Made by a program: the position numbers and the translations under genes. Shown here piece by piece: positions 8,566-16,101 of a stretch of 62,033 nt of DNA. The notes beneath the pieces are model-generated. The model saw nothing but the letters and a program-made list of their open reading frames with translations. It was not told the origin of the DNA and did no database searches. How positions within the stretch are numbered: position 1 is the stretch's first letter; each line of letters opens with the position of its first letter. This stretch comes from Oligoflexus sp. (GTDB lineage Bacteria; Bdellovibrionota_B; Oligoflexia; Oligoflexales; Oligoflexaceae), in contig NZ_DASTAT010000042.1 of assembly GCF_035712445.1 (NCBI RefSeq), positions 1 through 62,033 of the forward strand. Direction: 5' to 3'.

Positions 8566-8621
8566 GCAACCTCCTGGTTGCACTTTAGCACCGCACGTTT
8601 TAAACGCAACCAAAAAGTTGC
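8566..8621. promoter_or_regulatory. Two matched GCAAC-N6-GTTGC palindromes, probable ArsR operators
   Basis: Two 16-bp sites, 8566-8581 and 8606-8621, share the exact half-sites GCAAC and GTTGC around different 6-base centres (CTCCTG and CAAAAA). Their centres are 40 bp apart, about four helical turns. The first covers the Shine-Dalgarno of the SRPBCC gene. Position and symmetry point to the ArsR protein encoded downstream. Confidence 0.7.
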
Positions 8622-8704
8622 ATGTTGCCACAAAATGCCATGAAATACGGGGTTTCGTGTATTCAAGATGAAGGGGAAAAATTAGTGAAGGAAGAGGAAA
8701 TTGG

Positions 8705-8794
8705 TGGCGGAGAGAGAGGGATTCGAACCCTCGGTCCAGTTACCCAGACGCGTCCTTAGCAAGGACGTGCATTCGGCCACTCTGCCATCTCTCC
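8705..8794 (-). tRNA. tRNA-Ser (anticodon GCT)
   Basis: A cloverleaf can be drawn with acceptor stem GGAGAGA/TCTCTCC, anticodon loop TTGCTAA (GCT), a long class II variable arm and T-arm GGTTCGAATCC. The 3' CCA is encoded (complement of 8705-8707). It is transcribed after the other tRNA-Ser, 30 bases upstream. Confidence 0.95.
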
Positions 8795-8823
8795 GAACAA
8801 ATCAATTCTTCAAGCTCTGCGAA

Positions 8824-8908
8824 CGGAGGGAGAGGGATTCGAACCCCCGGTGAGTTACCCCACAACGGTTTTCAAGACCGCCGCCTTAAGCCACTCGGCC
8901 ATCCCTCC
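8824..8908 (-). tRNA. tRNA-Ser (anticodon TGA)
   Basis: Acceptor stem GGAGGGA/TCCCTCC, anticodon loop with TGA, long variable arm and T-arm GGTTCGAATCC. After the discriminator G the sequence is not CCA, so the end must be added by the CCA-adding enzyme, unlike the neighbouring tRNA-Ser(GCT). Confidence 0.95.
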
Positions 8909-8958
8909 ATATCTTCCAGGGAAGGATGCCCTCAGAGACACGAAGCTTGAGCAAGGGT

Positions 8959-8986
8959 TTTATAATAGCTCGCTGGAGTCTGGCAA
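8959..8986 (-). promoter_or_regulatory. Sigma-70-like promoter of the tRNA-Ser pair
   Basis: On the minus strand TTGCCA (complement of 8981-8986) and TATAAA (complement of 8959-8964) are separated by 16 bases. They lie about 50 bases before the first tRNA. The match to -35/-10 consensus is good; activity is inferred. Confidence 0.55.
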
Positions 8987-9059
8987 CGCTTTTTTCGCAA
9001 GAGATTTCGGCAGGTGAGGACGGCGGGGCAGAGGCGGGCCGGCTCGTGCCGGCCGAAGC

Positions 9060-9965
9060 TTAGGCTACGTACTGCTGCAGACGGGCAATGCGCACGTCGA
9101 GCGATGGGTGAGTCGAGAAAAGATGCAGCCAGCCGCCTTTCTTCGAGGAGATTTTGAATGCGGCCATCGCCGGCGCGCCTTCCTCGGGAAGTTCAGCATT
9201 GGCCTTGAGACGCTGAAGAGCGCGGATCATCTTGTTGCGACCGGCGAGTTTCGCTCCACCGGCATCGGCGCGGAACTCACGATAGCGCGAGAACCAGGCG
9301 ACGATCATGCTGCCCAGGATGCCGAAGAAAATTTCAAAGACAAAGACGGTCATCATATAAGCAAAATGTCCGAGGCCTTCGCCTTCTTCACGATCGCCGC
9401 GCAGCATTTGACTGACAGCATAGGCTGCGATACGGGCAAAGAACATGACGAAAGCGTTCACCACGCCCTGAATCAGAGTCATGGTCACCATATCACCGTT
9501 GGCAATGTGCGCGACCTCGTGACCCAGAACGCCTTCCACTTCCTCGCGGTCCATGCGGTTCAAGAGACCTTGGGAGACTGCGACAAGGGAATTGTTTTTC
9601 GTTGGGCCCGTAGCGAAGGCGTTGATTTCCATGCCGGGGTAAATGCCGACGTCCGGCATTTTCTCAAGTCCTGCGCCTTTGGCCAGACGGTGGACCATCT
9701 GCACGAGTTCTGCCGTGCGGCCACTGGAGCGAGGGTCGATGATTTCCACACCCATGGTCCAGACAGCTATTTTTTTCGACAGCAAAAGGGAAATGAACGA
9801 GCCGACCATACCCCAGATCAAACAGAAGACCAGGAGCGAACCCATGTTGAGGCCCTGGCTGGTCAGATAGGGTTGCACGCCCAGAAGATTCAGAACGATT
9901 GAAACTGTGACGACAATCGCGATGTTGACTGCCGCAAAGAGCAGGATTCTCTTCATAAAAGCCAT
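9060..9965 (-). CDS. htpX: Membrane metalloprotease HtpX
   Basis: A 301-residue HtpX, the inner-membrane zinc protease of membrane protein quality control that works beside FtsH. It has two N-terminal membrane segments (FAAVNIAIVVTVSIVL; LLVFCLIWGMVGSFISL), then the zinc motif GHEVAHIANGD at about residue 148, two further membrane segments, and the distal metal-ligand region FSRYREFRADAGGAKLAG. ATG 9965 was chosen: GGGAG lies eight bases upstream, and the protein then begins close to the family start MKRI. Longer upstream starts lack a ribosome site. It is a single-gene unit downstream of a BamC-like lipoprotein gene on the same strand. Confidence 0.93.
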   Translation of the reverse strand: MAFMKRILLFAAVNIAIVVTVSIVLNLLGVQPYLTSQGLNMGSLLVFCLIWGMVGSFISLLLSKKIAVWTMGVEIIDPRSSGRTAELVQMVHRLAKGAGLEKMPDVGIYPGMEINAFATGPTKNNSLVAVSQGLLNRMDREEVEGVLGHEVAHIANGDMVTMTLIQGVVNAFVMFFARIAAYAVSQMLRGDREEGEGLGHFAYMMTVFVFEIFFGILGSMIVAWFSRYREFRADAGGAKLAGRNKMIRALQRLKANAELPEEGAPAMAAFKISSKKGGWLHLFSTHPSLDVRIARLQQYVA

Positions 9966-10086
9966 ACTGTGAACTCCCAACAAGGTTAATCCTGACAAGA
10001 CATCCATGCGCCTGATTCAAGGTAAGCATGGACGGGCCAATGTCAACTTGGGAAGTATTTTACCGCAGAATTGGGTAAGAATTCTC

Positions 10087-10716
10087 TCAGAGACCACGTT
10101 TTTCCGCAGCGGGAACGCTGCCGGCCATCAGTTCCTGAGGCAGGTTCGGGCGCGGCTGACCCATGGCAATGGCCATGTTCTGGATAATACGGCCGATTTC
10201 TGGTTTATTTTTGTCGGTGGGAAGCCAGATTTCGGTGATGCCGCCGTCAGGGAGTTTACTCAGCATCTCGACGTTATTGAAGATGGTGACTTCAACGAGG
10301 CTGCCGCCCAGGCGCTTGAGGCGCATGGAAACCTTGTTTCTATGGACTTTGCCATCGAGGTAATAGGAATCCCATTCGGTGGTGATCAAACCGTTATTGC
10401 GGTCAGCAATCGCGAGATTGTAGTTGCGCAGAAGAACGTCCATGGTCGCTTCCCACACGCGGTCGTAACCGAGTTGAAAGCGGAAGGTGCCCTGGTCCAC
10501 GGCGAAGATGGTCGGGCGTGGGGTGCGGGCGCCTGGAGCCGCAGCGGGTGCCGGAGCGGCTTTCGCTGGAGTTTGCGGGGAGACCGCACTTGGGGCTGCG
10601 GCGGCTTGCACTTCCTGATTGCTGCGATTGCCTGAGTATTTGCTTAAAAAAGCCGGCGTACTGCAGGCCGAACACCAACTGACAAAACACAGAACCGGGA
10701 GAAGTCCGAAACGCAT
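10087..10716 (-). CDS. BamC-like outer-membrane lipoprotein
   Basis: A 209-residue lipoprotein. The signal peptide MRFGLLPVLCFVSWCSAC ends in a lipobox-like cysteine. An Ala/Pro-rich linker (about 38-66) leads to a compact domain with GYDRVWEATMDVLLRNYNLA, then NNGLITTEWDSYY. That pattern resembles the helix-grip domains of BamC/NlpB, which sits at the BAM complex that assembles beta-barrels. The resemblance is by eye and BamC identity is uncertain. The start has GGAGGA six bases upstream. A strong terminator isolates it from the preceding mdh gene. Confidence 0.7.
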   Translation of the reverse strand: MRFGLLPVLCFVSWCSACSTPAFLSKYSGNRSNQEVQAAAAPSAVSPQTPAKAAPAPAAAPGARTPRPTIFAVDQGTFRFQLGYDRVWEATMDVLLRNYNLAIADRNNGLITTEWDSYYLDGKVHRNKVSMRLKRLGGSLVEVTIFNNVEMLSKLPDGGITEIWLPTDKNKPEIGRIIQNMAIAMGQPRPNLPQELMAGSVPAAEKRGL

Positions 10717-10740
10717 CTTGCATCCTCCAGCTGACGCAGA

Positions 10741-10768
10741 ATAAAAGGCGACCGAAGGTCGGTCGCCT
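10741..10768 (-). terminator. Rho-independent terminator of mdh
   Basis: Read on the minus strand: a 10-bp perfect stem AGGCGACCGA/TCGGTCGCCT with a 3-base loop, followed by TTTTAT. It lies 14 bases after the mdh stop codon. Confidence 0.9.
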
Positions 10769-10781
10769 GATCCGACGTGTA

Positions 10782-11768
10782 TCAGCCGAGCAGATCTTTC
10801 ACGACTTCGCGCTCTTCGAGCAGCTCTTTCGTGGTCTTACTGATCATTTCCCTGGCAAATGGCGTGAGTTTAAGATCTTTGACGATCTCGTAGGTGCCAT
10901 CGCCGTTGGAACGAACGGGGTAAGAGTAGATCAGGCCGGCAGGGATATCATAGAGTTTTCCATCACTCGGAACAGCCGCCGAGAACCATTCTCCGCTGGG
11001 TGTTTTGGTGAGGAAACGTTTGACGTGATCTAGACAGGCCGAGGCCGCGGAGGCTGCGGAGGACTTGCCACGGGCTGCGATGACGGCTGCGCCGCGTTTT
11101 TGAACGGTGGCGAAGAAATCTTTTTCGAGCCAGTTGCGGTCGGTGATGACCTGGGTCACAGGCTTGCCGCCGATAAGGGCGTTATCGAAGTCAGGCACCA
11201 TGGTCGAGCTATGGTTACCCCAGATGGCAAGGTTTTTCACCTGACCGACGTTCACACCAGCTTTCAGGGCCAGCTGAGCTTTGGCGCGATTTTCATCGAG
11301 CATGGTCATGGCCGAGAAACGGGTGGCCGGGACTTCGCGGCAGTTGTGCTGAGCGATGAGGGCGTTGGTGTTGCAAGGGTTGCCGACCACGCAGATGCGT
11401 ACGTCTGAAGCAGCGCGTGCGAGGGCGCGGCCTTGAGCCACAAAGATCGGACCGTTGTCGCGGATCAGATCGTTGCGTTCCATGCCGGGACCGCGGGGCT
11501 TGCTGCCGACGAGGAGAGCCCAGTTGATGCCTTCGAAGCCTTTTTCTGGATTATCGTGAATCTCGATGCCGTCCAGTGTGGGGAAACCGCAGTCTTCGAG
11601 TTCCATGGCTGTGCCTTCGGCACCTTTGATGGCAGCTGGCAATTCGACCAAATGCAAGCGGACCGGGGTGTTTGGTCCGAAGAGTTCACCGGAAGCGATA
11701 CGAAACAGCAGACTGTAACCGATCTGACCGGCGGCACCGGTCACAGCAACGCGAACAGGTTTTGTCAT
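10782..11768 (-). CDS. mdh: Malate dehydrogenase (NAD)
   Basis: A 328-residue enzyme of the Thermus-like MDH group (usual length about 327-330), catalysing malate to oxaloacetate in the TCA cycle. Visible are the Rossmann motif [18 protein letters not shown], the mobile loop [16 protein letters not shown] with substrate arginines, [10 protein letters not shown], and the catalytic histidine in [15 protein letters not shown] 11768 is preceded by GAGGAG at a good distance; longer in-frame starts add a tail not seen in the family. It is transcribed alone and ends in a clear terminator. Confidence 0.96.
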   Translation of the reverse strand: MTKPVRVAVTGAAGQIGYSLLFRIASGELFGPNTPVRLHLVELPAAIKGAEGTAMELEDCGFPTLDGIEIHDNPEKGFEGINWALLVGSKPRGPGMERNDLIRDNGPIFVAQGRALARAASDVRICVVGNPCNTNALIAQHNCREVPATRFSAMTMLDENRAKAQLALKAGVNVGQVKNLAIWGNHSSTMVPDFDNALIGGKPVTQVITDRNWLEKDFFATVQKRGAAVIAARGKSSAASAASACLDHVKRFLTKTPSGEWFSAAVPSDGKLYDIPAGLIYSYPVRSNGDGTYEIVKDLKLTPFAREMISKTTKELLEEREVVKDLLG

Positions 11769-11917
11769 AACGAGGTCTCCTCTGGAAAAATCTACAGCCT
11801 CATGTCTACTCTTGGTCCCTGCGAAGGGGAAGTCCATTTCGATGGACTGGTCACCCGGTCGGGGATCCCCCTCCGGGGGATGACGACGGGGGAGTGGGAC
11901 TGGTCACCCAAGAGATC

Positions 11918-12025
11918 GCATCGTCAGATGATGCGGCGTGCGTCCTGAGTCCGAGGGAGCGCATCATCGGATGACGCGGAGTGCATCCTGGGTCCGAGGG
12001 GGCGCGTCGTCGGATGACGCGCGGA
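11918..12025. repeat. 43-bp tandem repeat, about 2.5 copies
   Basis: Units begin at 11918, 11961 and 12004, exactly 43 bases apart. Each starts with an imperfect palindrome of the type GCGTCGTC-GGATGACGC and continues with a segment ending in GAGTCCGAGGG or GGTCCGAGGG. The third copy is cut after the palindrome, just before the stop of the next minus-strand gene. A further short direct repeat GACTGGTCACCC occurs at about 11844 and 11898. The units abut without spacers. Confidence 0.8.
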
Positions 12026-12028
12026 CAG

Positions 12029-12748
12029 TCAGTGCTTCTCGTCCAAAAGCTCAATCTCCGGAGTTTGATAGTCGGGTTTCCGGCGATTGAGGTCCCAGTA
12101 TTGTTCCATGGGCTTATAGCTATCCACCAGCGACCAGTGCACAGGGCGGCCCTGGTCCTGGAAATATAGGACTTTGACCCTTTTATGGGATTTGAGTTCG
12201 GCGACACAGATGTGGCAGCCGTAGACCCGAAGGCTGATGCCGTCGACCTTGATGGTAGCCGCTTTGAAGTAGGCTCGCATGAAGGGGCGGCTGCAGAAGT
12301 AGCAGCCTTGAGCAGGGACTGCGGTTTCTTCCTGCCAGCGAGCCAGAAGGCCTGAGAAGAGGGGACGCTCTTCGATGGAACGCTTGAATTTACGGTATGT
12401 GTCTTCGATTTTCGTCTCGACGCGTTTGACGAGCGGGTTCACCTGGTTGATGAGCTTCGGGTCAAAACCGAAGTTCGGCGTACGGGTAAGCGCAGTGAGA
12501 AGCGTCTCCATCATGCGGAGACAGGACTCAAAGTCATCAAGAACGCGGGCGTTTTTCACATGAGGCACAAGATTACCAAGGGTATTGACCTTGAGGACAG
12601 CCAGATCAATGCGCGCGATCAGCTGCTGGTAGCGCCTGCGATAGGACCATGCTCGTTTGGGGTAGCGGCTCATCCAATAGCCACGCACGATCATGGCGAG
12701 ACCAAGGCCCACCAGGACGGCTGCAACGCTCAGGACTATTGTGGTCAC
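12029..12748 (-). CDS. Membrane-anchored protein with a four-cysteine site
   Basis: A 239-residue protein with one N-terminal membrane segment (IVLSVAAVLVGLGLAMIV) followed by a basic region, a helical middle, and two CxxC pairs: CYFC at about 148-151 and CHIC at about 180-183. The spacing suggests a zinc ribbon or similar metal knuckle. I do not recognise the family. The start is GTG 12748 with GGAG eight bases upstream. It would be tethered to the inner membrane with the cysteine domain in the cytoplasm. Confidence 0.7.
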   Translation of the reverse strand: MTTIVLSVAAVLVGLGLAMIVRGYWMSRYPKRAWSYRRRYQQLIARIDLAVLKVNTLGNLVPHVKNARVLDDFESCLRMMETLLTALTRTPNFGFDPKLINQVNPLVKRVETKIEDTYRKFKRSIEERPLFSGLLARWQEETAVPAQGCYFCSRPFMRAYFKAATIKVDGISLRVYGCHICVAELKSHKRVKVLYFQDQGRPVHWSLVDSYKPMEQYWDLNRRKPDYQTPEIELLDEKH

Positions 12749-12935
12749 GCGTAGAACTCCAAACTTGTCCGTGTTTCCAGGATAACAGAGTGCTCATGCG
12801 CTGCGGGGCGGCAGCTTTTGCTCAGAGCTTAAGAGACTGATATTTCATAGCTAAAAGCAGGATCACGTCAGTCTTACGAAATTGGCTTAAGTTCAAAAGG
12901 TCTTCACCGAAAGGATGGGACAGGAGGTGATGATC

Positions 12936-13127
12936 ATGGCGGCCCAATACGGAACTTCACGGCAGCACTTCAATAAGGTTTTAGAGGCCTATCTCAATTA
13001 TGTCGCCCTGTACAAGCTGTTTAACAGTGGCAGCATCAAAGGAGTCACACCTTTTAACGTCTTTTACTGGCGTATGACCTATCACGTCCGTTACGAGAAC
13101 AGTGAGAACATTTCCCGAGTGGTTTGA
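12936..13127 (+). CDS. Small hypothetical protein (63 aa)
   Basis: A short protein rich in aromatic and polar residues (LEAYLNYVALYKLFNSGSIK, TPFNVFYWRMTYHVRYEN) with no signal peptide. AGGAGG at 12922-12927 is eight bases before ATG 12936, which is why this start is preferred over in-frame ATGs at 12915 and 12930. No family is recognised. The strong ribosome site argues that it is real. Confidence 0.6.
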   Translation: MAAQYGTSRQHFNKVLEAYLNYVALYKLFNSGSIKGVTPFNVFYWRMTYHVRYENSENISRVV

Positions 13128-13284
13128 GCCCATTGCGCCCCTGGAGGAAGTTCCCCTGCCGCCTGTCTGGCCCGTGTGGACAGGCCGAATTCATACTTTA
13201 ATCTCTCCGACTATCGCACCAACTTGACCCAGAGCCCCCAGCTCATTATAAAACCTTTAGGTAAGATGCACGCTTTGGACGTTT

Positions 13285-14289
13285 ATGGAAGCGAGTGACA
13301 CGGACATTTCAGGCTGGCAACTGCGCGCGACTGAAGATGGGATTCAGATTCTGGACTCCATTCTTTGGCTGGACGCGCGCTTTACGCGTGATTTGTCGTT
13401 TCTGTCTTCGGCCTGCTGCCTCAGTGGTCGCACCGAGGCGCGGGTCATCAGTACGGAAGAAACGGTCAAGCTTCTGGCCATCAACAACATCAAACTCAAC
13501 GCTCTCATCTGCCCCTATAATCAGATCGTCTCTCTGGGACAGCTCAGGATGGAACTTTTGCCGTCCGGAGCCGGACTCGGGGCCGCTTCACTTTGGGTGG
13601 AACAACGGCAGGGTTCGCTCCTCTATGCCCCGCAGCTGCAGCCGCAAAAGACCGGGATCACCCGCCTGATGCAGCTGAAACACGCCGACACCCTGATTCT
13701 GGGCGCGAGGCACCCTTATCCGGCGCATCATCATCCGAGCCGCAAAAAGGAGAAGGATCGCCTGCTGCAAGCCCTTCAGCAGCGACTTGAGCTGGGGGAG
13801 TATCCTATCATTCTCTGTGAACCCTATGCCGTGGCCCAGGAAATCTGCCGGTTTCTGACCGAGCATGGGATCGAGCCTGCCGTTCACAAGAGCATCTACC
13901 GCATCAATCAGATCTATGGAATGTACGGCTCGGACCTTGGTCACTATAGTCTGCTGCATAAGAGGCTCCGGGATAAAAAGGTGATGATCCTGCCGCTCAG
14001 CACCTTCTCGAAGCCGAATGATCGTCGACCGCTGCCCGAAGGTCCGATTTTCTGTGTGGAGGAATCCACCCTGCAGACCTCCTGGCCGGACCTGCGTCGT
14101 CCCGTGGCTGAACGTTTTTTTATCAGCAGCTCTGGAGATGGACGGGAACTCAAGTCGATCATTCAAAGCGTGGGTCCTCGTGAAGTGTTTGTGACCGGCC
14201 CTTATGCCAAGCAATATGCCGAGGAACTGAGCACACAGAAGCTTCCTGTTCATGCCCTTTATCCAAGCCACCTGCCCACTCTTTTCTAG
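13285..14289 (+). CDS. Metallo-beta-lactamase-fold protein with degenerate active site
   Basis: A 334-residue protein laid out like the ligase-associated/CPSF-type MBL exonucleases: LPSGAGLGAASLWVE where the family has LPAGH-x-GSA, LLYAPQLQP, HADTLILGARHPYP at the family's ILEATYG-like strand, and a beta-CASP-like segment YPIILCEPYAVAQEICRFL. The HxHxDH ligand motif and the conserved His and Asp ligands are absent, so it is probably not a metal-dependent nuclease. It may be a non-catalytic partner or binding protein. Its 3' end is duplicated, in decayed form, near 15820. The fold assignment is inference from motif order. Confidence 0.55.
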   Translation: MEASDTDISGWQLRATEDGIQILDSILWLDARFTRDLSFLSSACCLSGRTEARVISTEETVKLLAINNIKLNALICPYNQIVSLGQLRMELLPSGAGLGAASLWVEQRQGSLLYAPQLQPQKTGITRLMQLKHADTLILGARHPYPAHHHPSRKKEKDRLLQALQQRLELGEYPIILCEPYAVAQEICRFLTEHGIEPAVHKSIYRINQIYGMYGSDLGHYSLLHKRLRDKKVMILPLSTFSKPNDRRPLPEGPIFCVEESTLQTSWPDLRRPVAERFFISSSGDGRELKSIIQSVGPREVFVTGPYAKQYAEELSTQKLPVHALYPSHLPTLF

Positions 14290-14496
14290 TCCCACTCGAT
14301 GTCCTTAAACTTTTGCGATGAGACCACTTTGTTTTCCGGGGCGCACGCTGGGAAGGAATACGCCAAGGCTCTTTCTTCTTCGCTGCAGCCTGTTATATTG
14401 CCCGTTTGGAGGTGATTGCAGGGGAGTCGGCTGCGGCTCTTCTTTTTTCTGGTTGTGTGCATGCGGGCTCTTTTGCGAGCTGGGGAATGATCCTAT
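14144..14496 (+). repeat. Left copy of the duplicated MBL-gene/trypsin-gene junction
   Basis: From 14248 the sequence GTTCATGCCCTTTATCCAAG matches 15820 onward. The match runs through the MBL stop codon, the former intergenic region and the first part of a trypsin-like gene, up to about 14496. In this copy the MBL end is functional, while the protease part has lost its start codon and part of its signal peptide; GESAAALLFSGCVHAG echoes GEPAAAPPFFVALHEPG of the intact gene. A further match, GGGAACTCAAGTCGATCATT, lies at 14144-14163. Confidence 0.8.
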
Positions 14497-14606
14497 CCTT
14501 ACAAAACCGATATTGTTGTAGATATCAATATTCGGTTGAAAATTTCGGACTTCCTCTATATTTTTGTCGACTCGACTCGACATTTTCAATATTGAGCGAT
14601 AACACG
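14290..14606. other. Non-coding remnant region before the ATPase gene
   Basis: This gap holds the decayed 5' part of the trypsin-like gene (to about 14496) and then an AT-rich leader of the ATPase gene. A reading frame open from 14406 into the ATPase is a chance fusion of the protease relic with the leader; it is not counted as part of the ATPase. Confidence 0.6.
14505..14537. promoter_or_regulatory. Imperfect inverted repeat upstream of the ATPase gene
   Basis: AACCGATATTG (14505-14515) and CAATATTCGGTT (14526-14537) are near-mirror copies with one unpaired base. A TTTCGGA element follows at 14543-14549, the same half-site as in the palindromes at 4100-4160. Its use as an operator is inference. 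Confidence 0.4.
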
Positions 14607-15761
14607 ATGATTTATTTAGATTATACACGAACAATACAGCAGCGTCTGGCCGAAGAAAGTCCCCTGATACAGGTCATCCTGGGTCCGCGCCAAGTAGGCA
14701 AGACAACCTCCATATTACAGGTCACTCAACATCTTGAAGGCAAAGTTCCGTATCACTATGCGTCCGCTGATGCAGTCTTCGCCAGCGATTGGAGTTGGAT
14801 CGAAGAACAATGGTTTATTGCTGCCAACCTGGGAAAAGGCAGTCTGCTGATTCTCGATGAAATCCAAAAAGTCGCAAACTGGTCTGAGCTCATAAAAAAG
14901 CTTTGGGACGAAAATGTGAGGACTAAAAGTGGACTCAAGATCGTACTCTTAGGCTCAAGCTCATTAGCCCTACAGACAGGCCTTTCAGAGAGTCTAACTG
15001 GTCGCTTTGAATTGATTCGGGCTTATCACTGGAACTTATTTGAATCCAATGCTGCCTTTGGCTTTACACTGGATGATTTTTTGCTGTTTGGGGGATACCC
15101 TGGTGCTGCGGCCTATCGCCATGATACCCAACGCTGGTACCGCTATCTGAAGGACTCCATTATTGAAACAGTCCTGGAAAAAGACATTCTTCAGTTACGT
15201 CGTATAGCGAGACCATCTCTCTTTCGTCAGGTTTTTGAGCTTCTTTGCAATTATCCGGCCGCCGAAATTAGCTTGAGAAAACTGGTGGGACAGCTCCAAG
15301 ATCCAGGCGCCATAGAAACAGTTCAGAGTTATATTGATATCCTTGAAGGTGCTTACCTTGTCAAAACACTTCAAAAGTTCAGCACAAATCCGCTTCAAAA
15401 AAAATCATCGAGTCCTAAAATTATGCCACTTGCGCCTGCCCTTTGCACATTTGCGAGTGGGGACACGAAGCTTGACAGTAACGAACAGGGACGCAGGTTT
15501 GAACTTATCGTCGGATTGGATCTGCTCCGGCTACCAGGAGAAGTCTATTACTGGCGCCAGGATTCCCATGAGGTTGACTACGTTCTAAAGCAGGGACGTA
15601 ATGTCCTGGCGATTGAAGTCAAATCCGGACGCAAAAAGTCTTTTCAGGGTCTTGCGAAGTTCAAAGAAAAATTTCCGCAATCGCGACAAATCATGATCAC
15701 ACAAGAAAACTACGAAAAATTCGCGATGAATCCCCTGAACTTTTTGGAAGGATATTCGTAA
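14607..15761 (+). CDS. AAA+ ATPase with DUF4143 domain
   Basis: A 384-residue protein: Walker A GPRQVGKTT (about 26-34), Walker B LLILDEIQK, sensor-like LLGSSSLAL, the family signature LSESLTGRFELIRAYHW, and a C-terminal HEVDYV plus AIEVKSGRKKS resembling a PD-(D/E)xK core. ATG 14607 was chosen because it begins just before the family N-terminus; the frame is open further upstream only through a decayed protease fragment. The gene is flanked by two copies of the junction between its neighbours, so it was inserted. It is the third member of this family in the window. Function is unknown. Confidence 0.85.
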   Translation: MIYLDYTRTIQQRLAEESPLIQVILGPRQVGKTTSILQVTQHLEGKVPYHYASADAVFASDWSWIEEQWFIAANLGKGSLLILDEIQKVANWSELIKKLWDENVRTKSGLKIVLLGSSSLALQTGLSESLTGRFELIRAYHWNLFESNAAFGFTLDDFLLFGGYPGAAAYRHDTQRWYRYLKDSIIETVLEKDILQLRRIARPSLFRQVFELLCNYPAAEISLRKLVGQLQDPGAIETVQSYIDILEGAYLVKTLQKFSTNPLQKKSSSPKIMPLAPALCTFASGDTKLDSNEQGRRFELIVGLDLLRLPGEVYYWRQDSHEVDYVLKQGRNVLAIEVKSGRKKSFQGLAKFKEKFPQSRQIMITQENYEKFAMNPLNFLEGYS

Positions 15762-15797
15762 TCGTCCAGCCAGGCACTTCCTACGGCTCGCTGGAAG

Positions 15798-16101
15798 GGA
15801 AACTCAAGTCGATCATTCCGTTCATGCCCTTTATCCAAGCCATCTGCCCACTCTTTTCTAATCTCATTCCATGTCCTTGGCTATTTCTGATGGAAACGCC
15901 TAGGTTTTCCTCCGTCCACTTAGGGAAGGAAAACGCTGATGTTTTGTATTCTTCGCCGCTGGCTGGTTTTTCTACCGCTCATGGTTATTTTTTTGAAAGC
16001 CTGCTCTCAGGAGTCGGCACATTTGGATGTGATTGGAGGGGAGCCGGCCGCGGCTCCTCCTTTTTTTGTGGCCCTGCATGAGCCTGGAGAATCTAGTCCT
16101 T
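15798..16101 (+). repeat. Right copy of the duplicated MBL-gene/trypsin-gene junction
   Basis: This copy keeps a short relic of the MBL 3' end (GTTCATGCCCTTTATCCAAG from 15820, stop TAA at 15859-15861) and the intact start of the trypsin-like gene at 15939. Relative to the left copy it lacks roughly 80-90 bases of MBL coding sequence between GATCATT and GTTCATG. Each copy has kept the half that still works. Confidence 0.8.

Noticed and set aside
11918..12025. CRISPR array at the 43-bp repeats
   Set aside because: The units abut with no unique spacers, there are under three copies, and no cas genes are in the window.
14406..14606. N-terminal extension of the ATPase gene from an upstream ATG at 14406
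   Set aside because: The extension translates a decayed copy of the trypsin gene's first codons and then leader sequence. The ATPase family starts near residue 1 of the ATG at 14607.
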